Of a stretch of 64,000 bases of DNA, positions 53,628 through 64,000 are shown piece by piece (position 1 is the stretch's first letter; each line of letters opens with the position of its first letter). Origin of the DNA: Liolophura sinensis (lineage: Eukaryota; Mollusca; Polyplacophora; Chitonida; Chitonidae); contig NC_088307.1 of NCBI RefSeq assembly GCF_032854445.1, positions 10,428,017 to 10,492,016 on the forward strand, in the 5' to 3' direction. Both the position numbers and the translations under genes were made by a program. Under the pieces are notes generated by a model, which saw nothing but the letters and a program-made list of their open reading frames with translations, was not told the origin of the DNA and did no database searches.

Positions 53628-53698
53628 TGGGGAGGGGGAGGAGGAGGGGGTATTTAGAGAGATAAAATAACTATTCCCCTCCCTCCCCCAATTTTTGG
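53628..53698. other. G-rich / C-rich inverted tract
   Basis: 'ggggagggggaggaggaggg' is followed about 20 bp later by 'cccctccctccccc'. Both strands carry G runs able to form a quadruplex, and the two halves can pair as a hairpin. It lies about 130 bp beyond the stop of the minus-strand methyltransferase gene, so probably in its 3' UTR. Confidence 0.55.
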
Positions 53699-53830
53699 GG
53701 CATAACTTTCTCCATTTCTCCTAAAAGTAATATTTTCGTTTTACAGTTACTTTTCATGTATCTTTTAAGAAGCTCACGAGACGCCATGTGCAACTTGTGA
53801 CGTAAAATCATTCCAAGTGGTATCCGCGAG

Positions 53831-53876
53831 TCACATTTTTCTGAGGAAACCGTTCATATTCCATGTTCCGTTGTAC
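53831..53876 (-). CDS. CmcI-like methyltransferase, last exon
   Basis: 46 bp. Minus-strand acceptor 'tgttttag', then completes Gly and reads YNGTWNMNGFLRKM, stop TGA (53831-53833). It fits the phase-2 donor of the previous exon, and 'YN.TWN.NG' is the expected family C-terminus. Confidence 0.85.
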
Positions 53877-56800
53877 CTAAAACAAAACCAGAAAGCACTG
53901 GTCAGTCCGCATTAGTTTAGTCTAAAGTAAACGAAAACAGACGCATAAAACGCATATTGTATGTTGGCCAGGTATTAAGGAAGAATGTCCGAAAAGTATT
54001 TTATAAACGTCACTTAACATTTTGCTATTAAAGACAAACGTCAGATCATTACTGCTTGCCAAGTTGCATCATCAGTACAGTGCATACATTTATCTCCCCT
54101 GAGGTGTTTCCTTTCAATGATGTCTTTAGCAATAGTTATACCTCCATACACACTAAGAAAACGTTCCGGTAACAGGAGGCTATAAATTGAACAAATCAAT
54201 AAAAACATTAATTTCTGTATGAAAATGTTTATTATCTCAATATTTGCTAAAATGCCGATGTAAATAAACAAAGAAAACTACGTTATATAAAACTAAAACA
54301 ATTTTTGTGCACTTGTTTTCATTCTAAAATAATATATTCATGGAAAAGAAAATTAAAAATGACTAAATGAATAAAAATGAAGGTGTTTTTGGAAAATACT
54401 TAAATTCATCTATTAATTCAAAGCTTAATGTCCGTCATTCAGATAAATTCAGAAAAAATGAGGGGACGAACTAAGGGAAATAATCCTGTAAAATACATAC
54501 CCGAACATGTCGTTGTAGCGAGTGTCCACCAGCAGATCGCCCGGATGTTTCTTACAGAACTCCCGTAGGACCTTCATCTTTTCGGGACCCCAATTCGGTT
54601 TATGAATGAGTCCACCGTCAGCACTCGATTCGGCGATGGTGTCATGGTGGGTGTCTTCTGCTACGAAGTAGTCACCCGTTACCATGTATTTATAAAAATA
54701 TTCCAACTGGCCAGCAACGTTCTCGTGCGAATCCTCGATGATCATCCATGGGTGCGGGAGCGACTGTAAGAAAAAAAAAATGGTCTATTAAGCTCAGTAT
54801 ATTCCAGTGCTGACAAGATACTGTCAGAAAAGAAAACTTAAATATCAAACAAATACCAATGAAAAGAGTATGCATTTTTTCGCATGTGCAATCCATAAAA
54901 AAATCTAAGGTGTACCTCAAGTTGATAAATTATAAATAAATTCAGCACCAAAACCCGCTGTGGGCGACTCCATTTTATTTAAGAACTAGTCCTGAAGTCT
55001 TCTGTGTTAAGTGGATAATTTTTGTCGGAAACCTCCGAAGTGCAGTTCGTACATTTCCGGTAGAAAATGTACGTGACCTGTCAACCGCCGGTACTTCGCG
55101 TTGCTTCGGTAACTGGCGCTTGACGATCGGGAAACCGGAATCTTGGATGTATTTTCCGAGTTTACACGAACAAGCTGGCAGTTTTAACGACTCTCACTGG
55201 CTAAGAGGCAACACTCCCCCAGCATATATTACAGGGTGTTAAAGACAGAAGACGCGATTGATTCAGCGATTTATGCCAGCTTTGCCGTTTTCAGGCTTTA
55301 CGTTTATGGCGAAGAAAAATCGCAAAATTATGCAGCATGCACCACCAGATAGAAAACAAAAAATGTGCTATTTTCTGCCTATAGTGCCATGTTTTAAAAT
55401 CTTCTTCTAGTCTGATATGTAGTTCAGGATGTTGCCTATTGAATAAAATTACACAAAATCCTCTCAGCCTTCTTACTGTGGTGTAAAAAAAAGCCTTAAG
55501 TTACGATTTTCTTCAAGCCCCAGTGGTAAGTCAGGAAATTAATCAGAACCTAATGTGTTGACGTCAGCGGTGATAGCTGACAAACTAGCGTGCTTTGGGG
55601 GAGGGGGATATAGGCACCTGGTTCCGCATTCCCAATATGTTCAGCGATGACGTCATTTCCGAATATTTCCGAAAATTGACGAAAAAGGTGCATAAATAGA
55701 GCGGTTATTGATAAAATGTGCCTGAAAACTGGGGAAAAAATATTCTCATTTCTTTTTGACTGAATTTGATTCATTTTTTTTTTAAATTATGCAACTTTTG
55801 TTGACATTAATTTACCAATCACTTGTTTCGCCGTGCTCCGGAGGCACAAATGACTCCCATTTTCTCCAATAACTTCGTAAGTGAACAAAAGATCAGCTGC
55901 TCAATTTTTATCCGTTTTTCGTATACTCTGAACAACTTCTCGTGAAACATTTTCCAGGTGCCAATAAATATATATGTAATTAAAAATAGTTGCCTAATAT
56001 TTCTGACAGTAAACATTTTTGTTGAAATTAAGTTAACAAACAGTAATCTGGCTACGTTCTTGTATAGGCTCGCAAACGAACCTGCTTTCCTTCACTAACT
56101 TCTTATGTTCATAATAGTTCTACACTTCAATTTTCTACGTTTGGTTCGTCCACTCTGAATAACTTTTTGTGAATTTTTTTTCTGGTAAATGTAAATAAAA
56201 ACTAATTGCTTAACATTTTTGACAGGTCACGTGGTACAGTAGGAGCTTTTTTAACCTTCAGCGATAAAAGAGTGCGAACTTGAAACTTCTCTATTGCCTT
56301 GACACGAGACGCTTTGACTCAGTTCAACAGCAAGTCGTGGACACCGCTTAGCCTTTCTGAAATGCCGGCGAGCAGCTGCTGTACAGTAAGTTTTATCCCT
56401 TGTGTCAAGTGGTTTGAATAACGGCAACTTAGGAACTTCCTTCATACGCAAATTTGGATACTTTTGTAATTCATCCCTCTATGAAACTCACCTTGCGTCT
56501 TTCCGACAGGCATCATTGTTGCTAAAAAAAATGACTGCTTTTCTTTACATGGCCACGTCCTAATTTCATAAATTATATAAATAGTTCGTTGAAAGTCGTT
56601 TTGGAAAATGGTCTTGCGATTATCGATCTGGAACACCTATTATGGTTAACGATTGGCATACGAATGTCTGATGCGACGCCTAGGTTTAACCCAGTCTTAC
56701 CTCAAGCAGGCTCTCCGGGAATACCTCGTCAATTTTGTAAATGTCTCCTTGGATGAAGGTGATGATGTCATTTTGTTTTACCTTTGGGTCAAGGTTAGAC

Positions 56801-57976
56801 AAGTCTATATCGGACGAGATTACGCGAGACTTCAACCCGAACGTGGTCACGTGATCTGCCAGCCACAATGCCGAGCCTCCCCGGAAGGCCCCGATTTCTA
56901 TAATGGTGGCGGGTTTTAGCTCCCATAGCATGGACTGATATATCGTGATGGATAACGGGTCCTTCCACATTATAATGCCTTGCCACTCTGTCAGACATTT
57001 TCCTTTCTTTATAGCCTGGAATTATGAAACGGAAACTGTTTTTGTTTTAAATTTATTTATTTATTTATTCGATGTTTTGCGAGGTACTCAAGGATATTTC
57101 ACTTATACGACGGTAACCAGCATTATGCTGGAAGGAAATCGTTAACTGGTTTCATCATGAACATATCCGGGCCCTGCGTGGCCTCGTGGTTAGTGTTCTA
57201 GAACAGCGCTCAGGAGCCTGTCACCTATGTGGTCGCTGTAAGTTCAAGTCCAGCTCATGCTGGCTCCTCTTCGGACCCTACTGGTGGGAGACGCGGGTCA
57301 TTGTCCTGCACCAGCACGCTAACCCCTAGGCCACGGAGCACCAAATACAAGTATTATATTCATTTATTTGGTTGGCTTTTTAGGCCATACACAAGAATAT
57401 TTGTCTTAGACGACGATGGCCAGCTTTATAAAGTGGAGAAACCTGGCAACGCTCGAGGGAAATAAACGACCTTCCGCCGGTTTTTGCCAGCTCTTCCCAC
57501 GTATGACCGGAGAGGAAGCCAGCATTAGTTGGGCTTGAACCGAGAGGCTCCCCAATCACTGGGGCGGCACTGGCGGGCTAACATCCCATACAAGTACTAC
57601 GATAAGACCACAACATAACTTTAATACAAACAGCCGCGGTAAAGGATGCTGTAGATCATTTTACACTGCACGTAGATTTACAGTGATGGGAACAATATAT
57701 AAACGCAGCACGTTGTGTTAAGGCATGTACGCAAAGAAAGACGTCTTGTGAATCAGCTTGCACTGCTACTCACCTGAAATGCCTCTCCTGTAATGGCGGA
57801 CTTGTCTTCCCGTGTTTCCATCCGTACATAACGGGACCTGTCATCGGGCACTTCATTTTTCAGTTTATCTCGTGCATCCTTGAAACTATCGTAGAATGAC
57901 GATGCTGAATTTGACTTATTAGCCTCTTGCTCCATTCTCGTAACGTTAGCTGTGGTGGATTGTCGTATATGATAGC
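53831..57976 (-). CDS. CmcI / rhamnosyl O-methyltransferase family protein, 5' end missing
   Basis: Four joined exons in transcript order: 57976-57774, 57015-56701, 54763-54501, 53876-53831, giving about 275 residues in a continuous frame. The fold is a class I SAM-dependent methyltransferase: glycine-rich SAM loop 'TIIEIGAFRGGSALWLADHV', acidic strand 'VISSDIDLSNLDP', 'FIQGDIYK', 'PHPWMIIEDSHE' and 'YFVAEDTHHDTIAES'; C-terminus 'YNGTWNMNGFLRKM'. This is the pattern of PF04989 (cephalosporin hydroxylase CmcI and mycobacterial rhamnosyl O-methyltransferases), about 200-260 residues in bacteria. The substrate cannot be told. The upstream exon or exons, probably encoding a membrane anchor or signal peptide, were not found. 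Introns rule out bacterial contamination; bacterial origin of the family in animals is an inference. Confidence 0.88.
54501..54763 (-). CDS. CmcI-like methyltransferase, penultimate exon
   Basis: Begins after 'ttttttcttacag': SLPHPWMIIEDSHENVAGQL, then 'YFYKYMVTGDYFVAEDTHHD', 'PEKMKVLREFCKKHPGDLLV', 'DTRYNDMFG'. Donor GG|GTATGT. Reading past the donor gives 16 more residues and a stop, which is rejected because the real C-terminus is in the exon at 53831-53876. Confidence 0.88.
54764..56700 (-). other. Intron of the CmcI-like gene
   Basis: GT-AG, phase 0, about 1.9 kb, AT-rich. No repeat or gene recognised. Confidence 0.75.
56701..57015 (-). CDS. CmcI-like methyltransferase, SAM-binding exon
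   Basis: 315 bp, phase 0 at both ends. 'KGKCLTEWQGIIMWKDPLSI', then the SAM loop EIGAFRGGS, 'SSDIDLSNLDPKVKQNDIIT', 'FIQGDIYKIDEVFPESLLE'. Acceptor attccag, donor GAG|GTAAGA. Confidence 0.9.
57045..57565. repeat. Nested cluster of SINE family A copies in a methyltransferase intron
   Basis: A minus-oriented 3' part (57045-57145: 'gtactcaaggatatttcac', 'acgacggtaaccagcat'). Then a plus-oriented head (57172-57285: 'tgcgtggcctcgtggttag', 'aagttcaagtccagctcatg'). Then a minus-oriented head (57300-57345, reversed 'gtggcctaggggttagcgtg') and a minus-oriented body (57350-57560: 'caagaatatttgtcttagac', 'gaaaccagcattag'-like end). At least three insertions. Confidence 0.7.
57774..57976 (-). CDS. CmcI-like methyltransferase, first exon recognised
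   Basis: Acceptor 'ttgctttctgcag', phase 1; donor CAG|GTGAGT. Reads 'YHIRQSTTANVTRMEQEANK', 'SASSFYDSFKDARDKLKNEV', 'REDKSAITGEAFQ'. A polar, probably helical linker before the catalytic domain, with no own domain match. Since it starts in phase 1, at least one exon lies upstream. Confidence 0.75.
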
Positions 57977-58019
57977 CTGCAGAAAGCAAATCGTGGTGAA
58001 AATGGCCTATTAATCTCAA

Positions 58020-59040
58020 TCAGTTGAGCTCGTTCTAACAGGCCCAGTTACGCTTTGACCTACAAAAAAAACCACCTTGTCATAACAGCCTTAAAAGGAC
58101 GGAAGCCTGTTGATGTTACAGTTAAAAAAATATATATGCGTAAAATTTTACAATGGTTTTTGTTTTGATTAAATCAACAGGATGAATGTGGGAAGTCAGT
58201 CTAGTGGGAATAACTTGGTATTGAAAAGTCCACACATTCAGTTCATCATATACATGCGTTATCAGAGCAAACTACTACATGTACAATTGCACAAAAGCTG
58301 CACTGTGTCTTTACGTGGAAAGCATTATTCGATAATTACCATGCAAACAATATGGAGTAGGCTACATGTATATGGTAATGCGCGATTCGTCCTGGCCTTT
58401 ATATGACAATTCACGCCCAAAACGTGTGCCTGGTGCATGTACGTGTTCACAGCATACGTTTACAAAATGACCGGCGAAGGCGAGTTAAGTTTGTACAATG
58501 TAGAGGATCGAGTAAGAAAATTCTAAGAAAAATTAAGTTGGTCTGCATGCTGCATGGTCTGTTGATCATTTGGTTGTGCATGGGGAACACATCAGTTTCA
58601 TGCATGATTTAAGGGCTGCGGTTGAACCATGCATCGTGCGTGATTTTATCTCTCAGTTCTCTCTAACCTATAACACGAGCTCCATGGTAGTAGGCCTATA
58701 TAGAGTGCCAGATAGCAGTGTGAGTGAAAACTTGGTGCAAAGTACGACGTGAAACTCCCAGCATATATACATATACGTAGTGGTACACGTGTAAATCCGC
58801 CTGCATGTATGTGGGCATACACGTTGCCCTACAAAAAAAACAAACCATGTATACATTTATCGATAAAGTATCCTATTTGAAGATTTAAAAAGTATATTTT
58901 TGTGATGTTGCATCACCGAGACATCACAGTTCAAAATAAGCAAAACAAGCACATTGAGAAAATCAAAAACGCTAGCCGCCATGTTATCAATTTCCATCAG
59001 AGACGCGAGTTATTTCTAAAACTGAATTATCCGTTTCCGC
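58020..59040. other. No gene recognised
   Basis: Possibly the upstream intron of the methyltransferase gene. Several frames of 60-74 codons; none has a splice-consistent or domain-supported reading. Confidence 0.4.
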
Positions 59041-59044
59041 TTTT

Positions 59045-59625
59045 GTTATGATTTTTGTACGGTGGGTATCTTGGGCCACCTCTTGGTATATATAGTCTTT
59101 GCATAATCATGTTAATAATGTAAATATGTAGTTTTCATCAAAAAATAGGCATTTAATATGAATTATAATAATATTTATGAATGTTTTAATAATAATATGA
59201 TCAATATCTAGGTTGAACATATTTGTTAGCTGAAAGGATCAAATTCTGGTGCAAATATAGCTATTAAACATGTGTTACATATAAACATGTGCTCTTTTAT
59301 AACATTATTTAACAAAGACAATAAGTTGTGGTCCAAAATACCCACAATACAAAAATATTTCCAAATACCCTTTTCTCTTGAGAGCAACAATCGAAAAAAT
59401 ATAAAAGACCATACATGCAAAAAAGTTTTCATGCTCTTTCATTTGATTTTGGGGTCATGGTTTATGTTTTCTTCTCCTTTGACTCCAGGAGTACGCCATT
59501 CAGTTTAGATTATTTTCAGTTATATTTTGCTCTATAAAAGCAAAAGGAAAAAATATTGAAGATCACTTTTACAACTAACATTTCGCACTCTTTCATCTAA
59601 ACTTTATGTAATTCTTGTTTTTACG
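59045..59625. mobile_element. Diverged relative of the 11-kb foldback MITE
   Basis: 'tttttgtacggtgggtatc' (59054) and its inverted partner 'aaatacccacaatacaaaaa' (59334) match the inner arms of the element at 11035. 'aatatttatgaatgtttt' and 'tgttagctgaaagg' match its middle. The outer right arm appears twice ('catgctctttcatttgattt' near 59430 and 'cgcactctttcatctaaact' near 59585), which suggests duplication of that end. The outer left arm was not found. Confidence 0.6.
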
Positions 59626-60149
59626 CGATACTTTTTTCAATATTGGGAATTCAGTTGATGTGTGCTATACACGGAGTCAGAATACGTCTCTTTGTAAAGA
59701 TGGGATTGTCAGCTTTATTCCCGTTTCCTTCACAGTAAACAAAGACGCAAGAAGAACACTGGAGATCTACCATTTCGCATGTTTGCAAGATATTTATTCA
59801 AGCATGTGAATAAATTGCACTGAAAGCTGCTTTTCCTATGCTAAAAAGACTAAGCAAATATATTAAGCATACAGCTCAACCCCATCAAAAGAATAGTAAA
59901 AAGTAACTTACATATTGATTTAATCAATGTAAATAATCATTTCTTTGTGGCTTGACCATCTCTTGGGATATTTTATCCGGGTCTGAGTACGACCTGACGG
60001 AAGTTGGGTATTTCCAGCACGACTTATTACACAGAATACGAGTTGTTCATATTGCGTCGAAATGACGTTTTTTTTTAAACGACTGATATTCAATGCTTAA
60101 TGACACTTTACAAAATGACATAAAATTTGTTTTCTTCCTCTACAGAGAG

Positions 60150-60352
60150 ACATATAAGGCCGAGTGGTCAGTGTGCCAGCTCGGGACAATGACTCATGCA
60201 GGAACGTCTTACCATTACATGTGGCCGCTATGAGTTCAAGTCTACATCTGGCAGACGCTAGCTTCCTTTTCGGTATTGCGTGGAAAGGTCTGTCAGCCGT
60301 GATATAAATGACATCTTGAGTACGACGTACAACACCAATCAAATAAATAACT
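60150..60352 (+). repeat. SINE family A, diverged
   Basis: Head 'aaggccgagtggtcagtgtg', B box 'atgagttcaagtctacatc', end 'gagtacgacgtacaacacc' and a short (AAAT)n tail. Confidence 0.7.
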
Positions 60353-60644
60353 ACATATTCTTCTTGAATATATCTTCCGTCCACACAATTTCAGCCCTTC
60401 CACTCCCTGAAGCCCTTACAACACTTGGGAAACCTGAGGCTGGAAGGGACAGAAAATCTTCGTGAAGACTTTGGAATTCTGCAAAATGGAATCGGGCTAG
60501 AATGATATTTCTTTATACTCTATGTTGTTGTTGAAGTTAAACCTGCCATAAGTTGCTGCTGCACCGTAAAATGGGTTCCAATCGTAAGGCCGGGCAATGT
60601 TGCAAAACGTTCACGTTTAGTGCAGGCCGGAAACTACGTCGACA

Positions 60645-60725
60645 TAGTGCAGTGCTGCCTCACTGGAATGCCATGTCGTAGCCACCAACTACGACGCTCA
60701 CCAAGTTATACCGGACTGTACAAAA
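60645..60725 (+). repeat. Dispersed repeat fragment R3
   Basis: 'gctgcctcactggaatgcc' and 'atgtcgtagccacc' with 'caagttataccggac' match 28930-29035 and 63390-63475. Confidence 0.45.
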
Positions 60726-62310
60726 GCATACAGATTGTCGGGTCTTAATCTTGTATTTTATACAGTGTTCCAAACGCGTATTATTTGGTGTGAACCAAAC
60801 TAAAGGAGGTGTGTTCCTCAATAAATAAAATGCCACAAGAAGCGTGTTCAGGAAAGACAGCTGAATTTCAACCAACTTTTGCCACCTGACTTTTTTTATT
60901 TTTTATATTTATTATTTCTGATAATTTCTCGAAGGACATAAATTATACATTATTCGGCAGTATTCTTTTTTTAATCACGTTAACGATCTTTCCTGTACAG
61001 ATAACTTTCGACTGAATCTTCGAGATTTACATGGAATTTGTGGAACAATCCCTTAGTGTTCCAACGTATTTCATTTTGCAAACTGTTACATTAACCTATC
61101 TGAAAACCAACTAATTTCTGCTTGTGGTGTTCACACAGCAAGACACTGTCCACACAAAACTGGTTAAAAGGATCGAAAAACACAGCGCAACGCACTAGAT
61201 ACACATCGGTAATGAGCAAAGTTGCAAGGGGAACATGGCGGCTCAGGCTAATCAACCTTGGAAACTAGTTCAAGGTCAATGATAAAGAAGCATAGTGCTT
61301 TTCTGCACGCCTAGGTACAAATTTTAATAAACTTGCTTCAAGACTTCAGAGGGACATTTTGTTTACAAGCTTGTCGCTAAACATAACTTATGTAAATGCA
61401 ACGACCTTGGAAAAAAAAACAACTGACAAAGGTCACTAGAATAAATAGGATTTTTTCAATGGCTAATTGTACAATTGGTACGTGTTAGGTCAAACTGACT
61501 ACAAGTGTTAAAGAGAAATCGTCTTTTCTACGAAAACTGTACCATTTTAGGCCGTGTTGTAAAAACTAGGCAGAATTTACTGTGTAGAGACAGTCGACGG
61601 TTCCACAGTTAAGCAGAGTTCTGAAATCTATGCTACGTTCACAGCAGGGGCACAATACCTCTCTGTTCAGTATCGTTTACAGTGTCATATGATTTATACC
61701 ATATCAAAGATTGAGAGACAAATGATCAGGAAAAGAGGCCATTATAAAGGTACGTGTTTAATTCCGCTTAGCCCGGGGTTAGGGTCAGTATATTCATCGT
61801 GATGAATTGAATCGCCCGATGTATCAACAGTTGCATTCAAAGTGCAGCTGATACACTTTGTTACCGACAACTTCTATTCTAGCATGATACATGATTTGAA
61901 TACTGATTTCACTCAATCGCATAGAGACAAAATGATTTTGTTATCTGATTTGCTGGATTCTGAGGATTCTTAAGATCATAGAGAAGTGTTTTAAGGTTTG
62001 TTTGGAAGGTAGGATGACCTGGTAGAAATGTAAGTTTCTAAACAAAAAGTAATATTTTTATGACTTAATTGTTGTACGATTAAATTATACTGACGAGTTA
62101 TAAGCATTTAAGAACTCTTCTGTCTAGCGAGGTACGTTTTGCCTTGTTAACTGCTCGATACAAGTCTTTCTCATTGCAAACCATTCAGTGCGCCTGCGAT
62201 AATTTTTTGCGCACGCAAAGTGATTTTTCCCTCCAATTAATCTGTTTGAAACAGTAGAATGTCATGCATTGGAGGCTTGTTCCGTGTGTTGATTTAAAAA
62301 AGAGTTAACG
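60726..62310. other. Intergenic, nothing recognised
   Basis: AT-rich sequence between the methyltransferase and FPGS genes. No coding exon or repeat assigned. The FPGS transcript probably ends near the right side of this stretch. Confidence 0.5.
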
Positions 62311-62311
62311 G

Positions 62312-62582
62312 GGGGTCTCTGTGGCTGAGAGGGTTAGCACGTCAGCACATCGCCATTACATAGGAGCCTCTCACCAATGCGGTCACTGTGAGTTCAAGTC
62401 TAGCTCATGCTGGTTTCCTCTCCAACCGTGCGTGGGAAGGTCTGCCAGCGGCATGCAGATAGCCGTGGGTTTCCCCTTGGCTCTGCTTGGTTTGCTCTCA
62501 CCATAATGCTGGCTGCCGTCGTGTAAGTGAAATATTCTTGAGTACGGCGTAAAACACCGATCAAATGAATAAATAAATAAGT
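62312..62582 (+). repeat. SINE family A, full-length reference copy
   Basis: About 270 bp. tRNA-like head with A box ('tgtggctgagagggttagca') and B box ('gtgagttcaagtctagctc'), body 'ccaaccgtgcgtgggaaggt', 'tttgctctcaccataatgct', 'gccgtcgtgtaagtgaaata', end 'gagtacggcgtaaaacacc' and tail (AAAT)n. It lies in the intergenic region about 165 bp beyond the FPGS stop. Confidence 0.9.
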
Positions 62583-62747
62583 ATATATGTTTAACTATAG
62601 CTGCTATTCTCTGAGGTCAATGCAATATTTTGTCTACATATTGTAATACACGTGTAATCTGTTTAGGCAAAATTTTTGACAGATACAACACACACATATA
62701 TATATTTTTTTTTACTACAAGGAGCTAGTAAGCCCTATGTTGCCTTA

Positions 62748-63181
62748 CTAGGAGGCGGGGCTATTCACTGATTCAATCAGTTTCAATACTCCGCCCACTA
62801 AATGTATACTCCCAGTCACAAGGATCTGAATGTGACTGGCTTTCTGGAGGTAACCTGGAATGATGAGTGTGGCCTGTCGTCTTGGCAACGCTGGGTCCCG
62901 CCCCTGAGTGGTCCACTGAAGGGCCTCAGACAGGCATGTTATCACAGACGAAGGTATATTGTCGGAGTTTTGGGTCTCCTGTGAGTTGGGCGCAGTATCA
63001 AGGGTTTCCAGCTCCACAGGGACAACAGGAAGTTGACCCAAGTCCTCGATAAACTGGAGCTGTTGTTGGCTGTTGGCAGAGGTTTGATGATGTAGTTTTG
63101 TTGGTCTTTCGTCCCATATTTCTTTCATGTAGCAACAACGGTTCAGTTGATTCTCCTGAGTGACAGAAGTTTTGGTTAAAT
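62748..63181 (-). CDS. FPGS: FPGS, last exon
   Basis: Acceptor 'tttttatttgcag'. The N-terminal half ('SVTQENQLNRCCYMKEIWDE') is a variable insert in this family. The ILVTGSIHLVGG motif is the conserved C-terminal strand and helix of the ligase C-terminal domain. Confidence 0.92.
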
Positions 63182-63964
63182 CTGCAAATAAAAAAAAAAT
63201 GGCTATGATCATGTCCATAAAATAGAAATGACAGAGTTGAAAGAAAAGCTCTTTGCTTCAAATCAAATGCTGGTTGTCAAGAAAATTTCACTTCTTTTCA
63301 TTGCTTGCTTGAGGTTTAATATTGATTTTATGGTCACATCACAATAGTACTCCCTGGCAGCTGATTGATCATAACGCAATCCCTTGTAGTGCTGGCTCAC
63401 TGGAATGCCATGTCAAAGATATGAGACACGACATCCCACCCAGTCACATTATATGGACACCAAACAAACCTGTACTTGGTCTTTCCGGTGACAAGCCTTC
63501 CTGAATTTGAGCCAGAAGTGAAGAAGATTAGTACAAAGATTGCCAAGTTTCATGGTCTTGTGTCACTTGTGACTTGTGTCACCCAGGCTGCTGACATCTG
63601 AGAACCTAGTGGACAATACACTTTGACCAAGTCCATTCATTTCTGTGCCCAGCCAAGTTCTGTATTTGCATTAAAATCTTTTGACATCAAAGAGTCCCAA
63701 GCCCACTTGTATGAAACATCGTAAATCAGATATCTTGTAACGTGGTGGTGCAGAATATAGCGGTACAAGGTGATGTTATTTATGACAGGAGTTATGAAAA
63801 AATGGTCTACAAATTTTTTGAAAGTGGCTTCTGTCGCCAGAGGCAGGCTCTAAAAAGTATATTTAATGAGGACAAACTCTACTGAGGGCATGTGGCTCAC
63901 CTGGTGTGGAGATGTCCTTGTACAGAGAATTTGGAGAGAACACCACGTGATCGAAGGCACAGCT
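62748..63964 (-). CDS. FPGS: Folylpolyglutamate synthase, last two exons (5' part outside window)
   Basis: Exons in transcript order: 63964-63901 and 63181-62748; the gene continues past the right edge. FPGS adds glutamates to folates using ATP in cytosol and mitochondria, keeping them in the cell. The upstream exon reads SCAFDHVVFSPN, matching the FPGS '(C/Q)FDxxxFxPN' strand. The last exon contains 'CLSEALQWTTQGRDP' and the family end 'ILVTGSIHLVGGVLKLIE', followed by SVNSPAS and TAG (62748-62750). The phase-1 join (G|AT, Asp) keeps the frame. Only about 165 residues of the usual 500-590 are visible. Confidence 0.92.
63182..63900 (-). other. FPGS intron
   Basis: GT-AG (donor CCAG|GTGAGC), phase 1. 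Contains an R3 repeat fragment at about 63390-63475 ('gctggctcactggaatgcc', 'atcccacccagtcacatt'). Confidence 0.85.
63901..63964 (-). CDS. FPGS: FPGS, penultimate exon
   Basis: 64 bp, acceptor 'gtattttgcag', phase 0 to phase 1. Reads SCAFDHVVFSPNSLYKDIST. Short, but the FD...F.PN motif and the exact join to the last exon support it. Confidence 0.85.
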
Positions 63965-64000
63965 CTGCAAAATACGGTTCCAAATATTAAAGGTACATTC

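Noticed and set aside
54449-54500. Alternative C-terminus of the methyltransferase by reading through the donor
   Set aside because: The exon at 53831-53876 fits the donor phase and supplies the family C-terminal motif.
60660-60875. Possible first exon of the methyltransferase (hydrophobic start)
   Set aside because: Its 3' part overlaps the dispersed repeat R3 and no donor in the needed phase was found.

Overview
This window is nuclear DNA from an animal, most likely a mollusc or another marine lophotrochozoan. The evidence is split genes with GT-AG introns, long AT-rich introns, many tRNA-derived SINEs, a Tc1-like transposon and several satellite arrays. There are no operons and no bacterial gene spacing. 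The mollusc assignment is an inference from the SINE with the tail 'gagtacggcgtaaaacacc' plus (AAAT)n, which resembles SINE tails common in mollusc genomes, and from the protein families seen. The species cannot be named from the sequence.

1-18.5 kb: no convincing gene. This is a repeat-rich intergenic stretch. It holds pieces of a dispersed element (here called R1) in which two neighbouring segments have expanded separately into a 63-bp array (0.7-1.1 kb) and a 48-bp array (11.7-11.9 kb). It also holds a 2.7-kb array of about 55-bp units with a 549-bp higher-order duplication (6.1-8.8 kb), a foldback MITE (11.0-11.65 kb), a 141-bp tandem repeat (14.3-14.8 kb) and several SINEs.

19.06-49.99 kb, plus strand: one complete gene of 21 exons for a pappalysin (PAPP-A-like secreted zinc metalloprotease) of about 1,608 residues. 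The domain order is signal peptide, short pro-region, laminin-G-like domain, two LNR modules, metzincin domain with HExxHxxGxxH and a Met-turn, a long central region, five Sushi modules and a C-terminal LNR. Exon phases agree throughout except for one apparent missing base in exon 12, which breaks the frame. Intron 1 (10.6 kb) carries two satellite arrays: 32-bp units, and 40-bp units with 120-bp and 600-bp higher-order structure. Intron 10 is a GC-AG intron that contains a 1.55-kb Tc1-like element with matching inverted repeats and TA target duplications. Other introns carry minisatellites, several lying right against splice acceptors, and a long palindrome.

53.8-58.0 kb, minus strand: the last four recognisable exons of a gene for a CmcI / rhamnosyl O-methyltransferase-type SAM-dependent methyltransferase. 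This family is mainly known from bacteria. The first exon or exons were not found.

62.7-64 kb, minus strand: the last two exons of folylpolyglutamate synthase (FPGS). The rest lies beyond the right edge. The three genes have no evident functional link, as expected for an animal genome.
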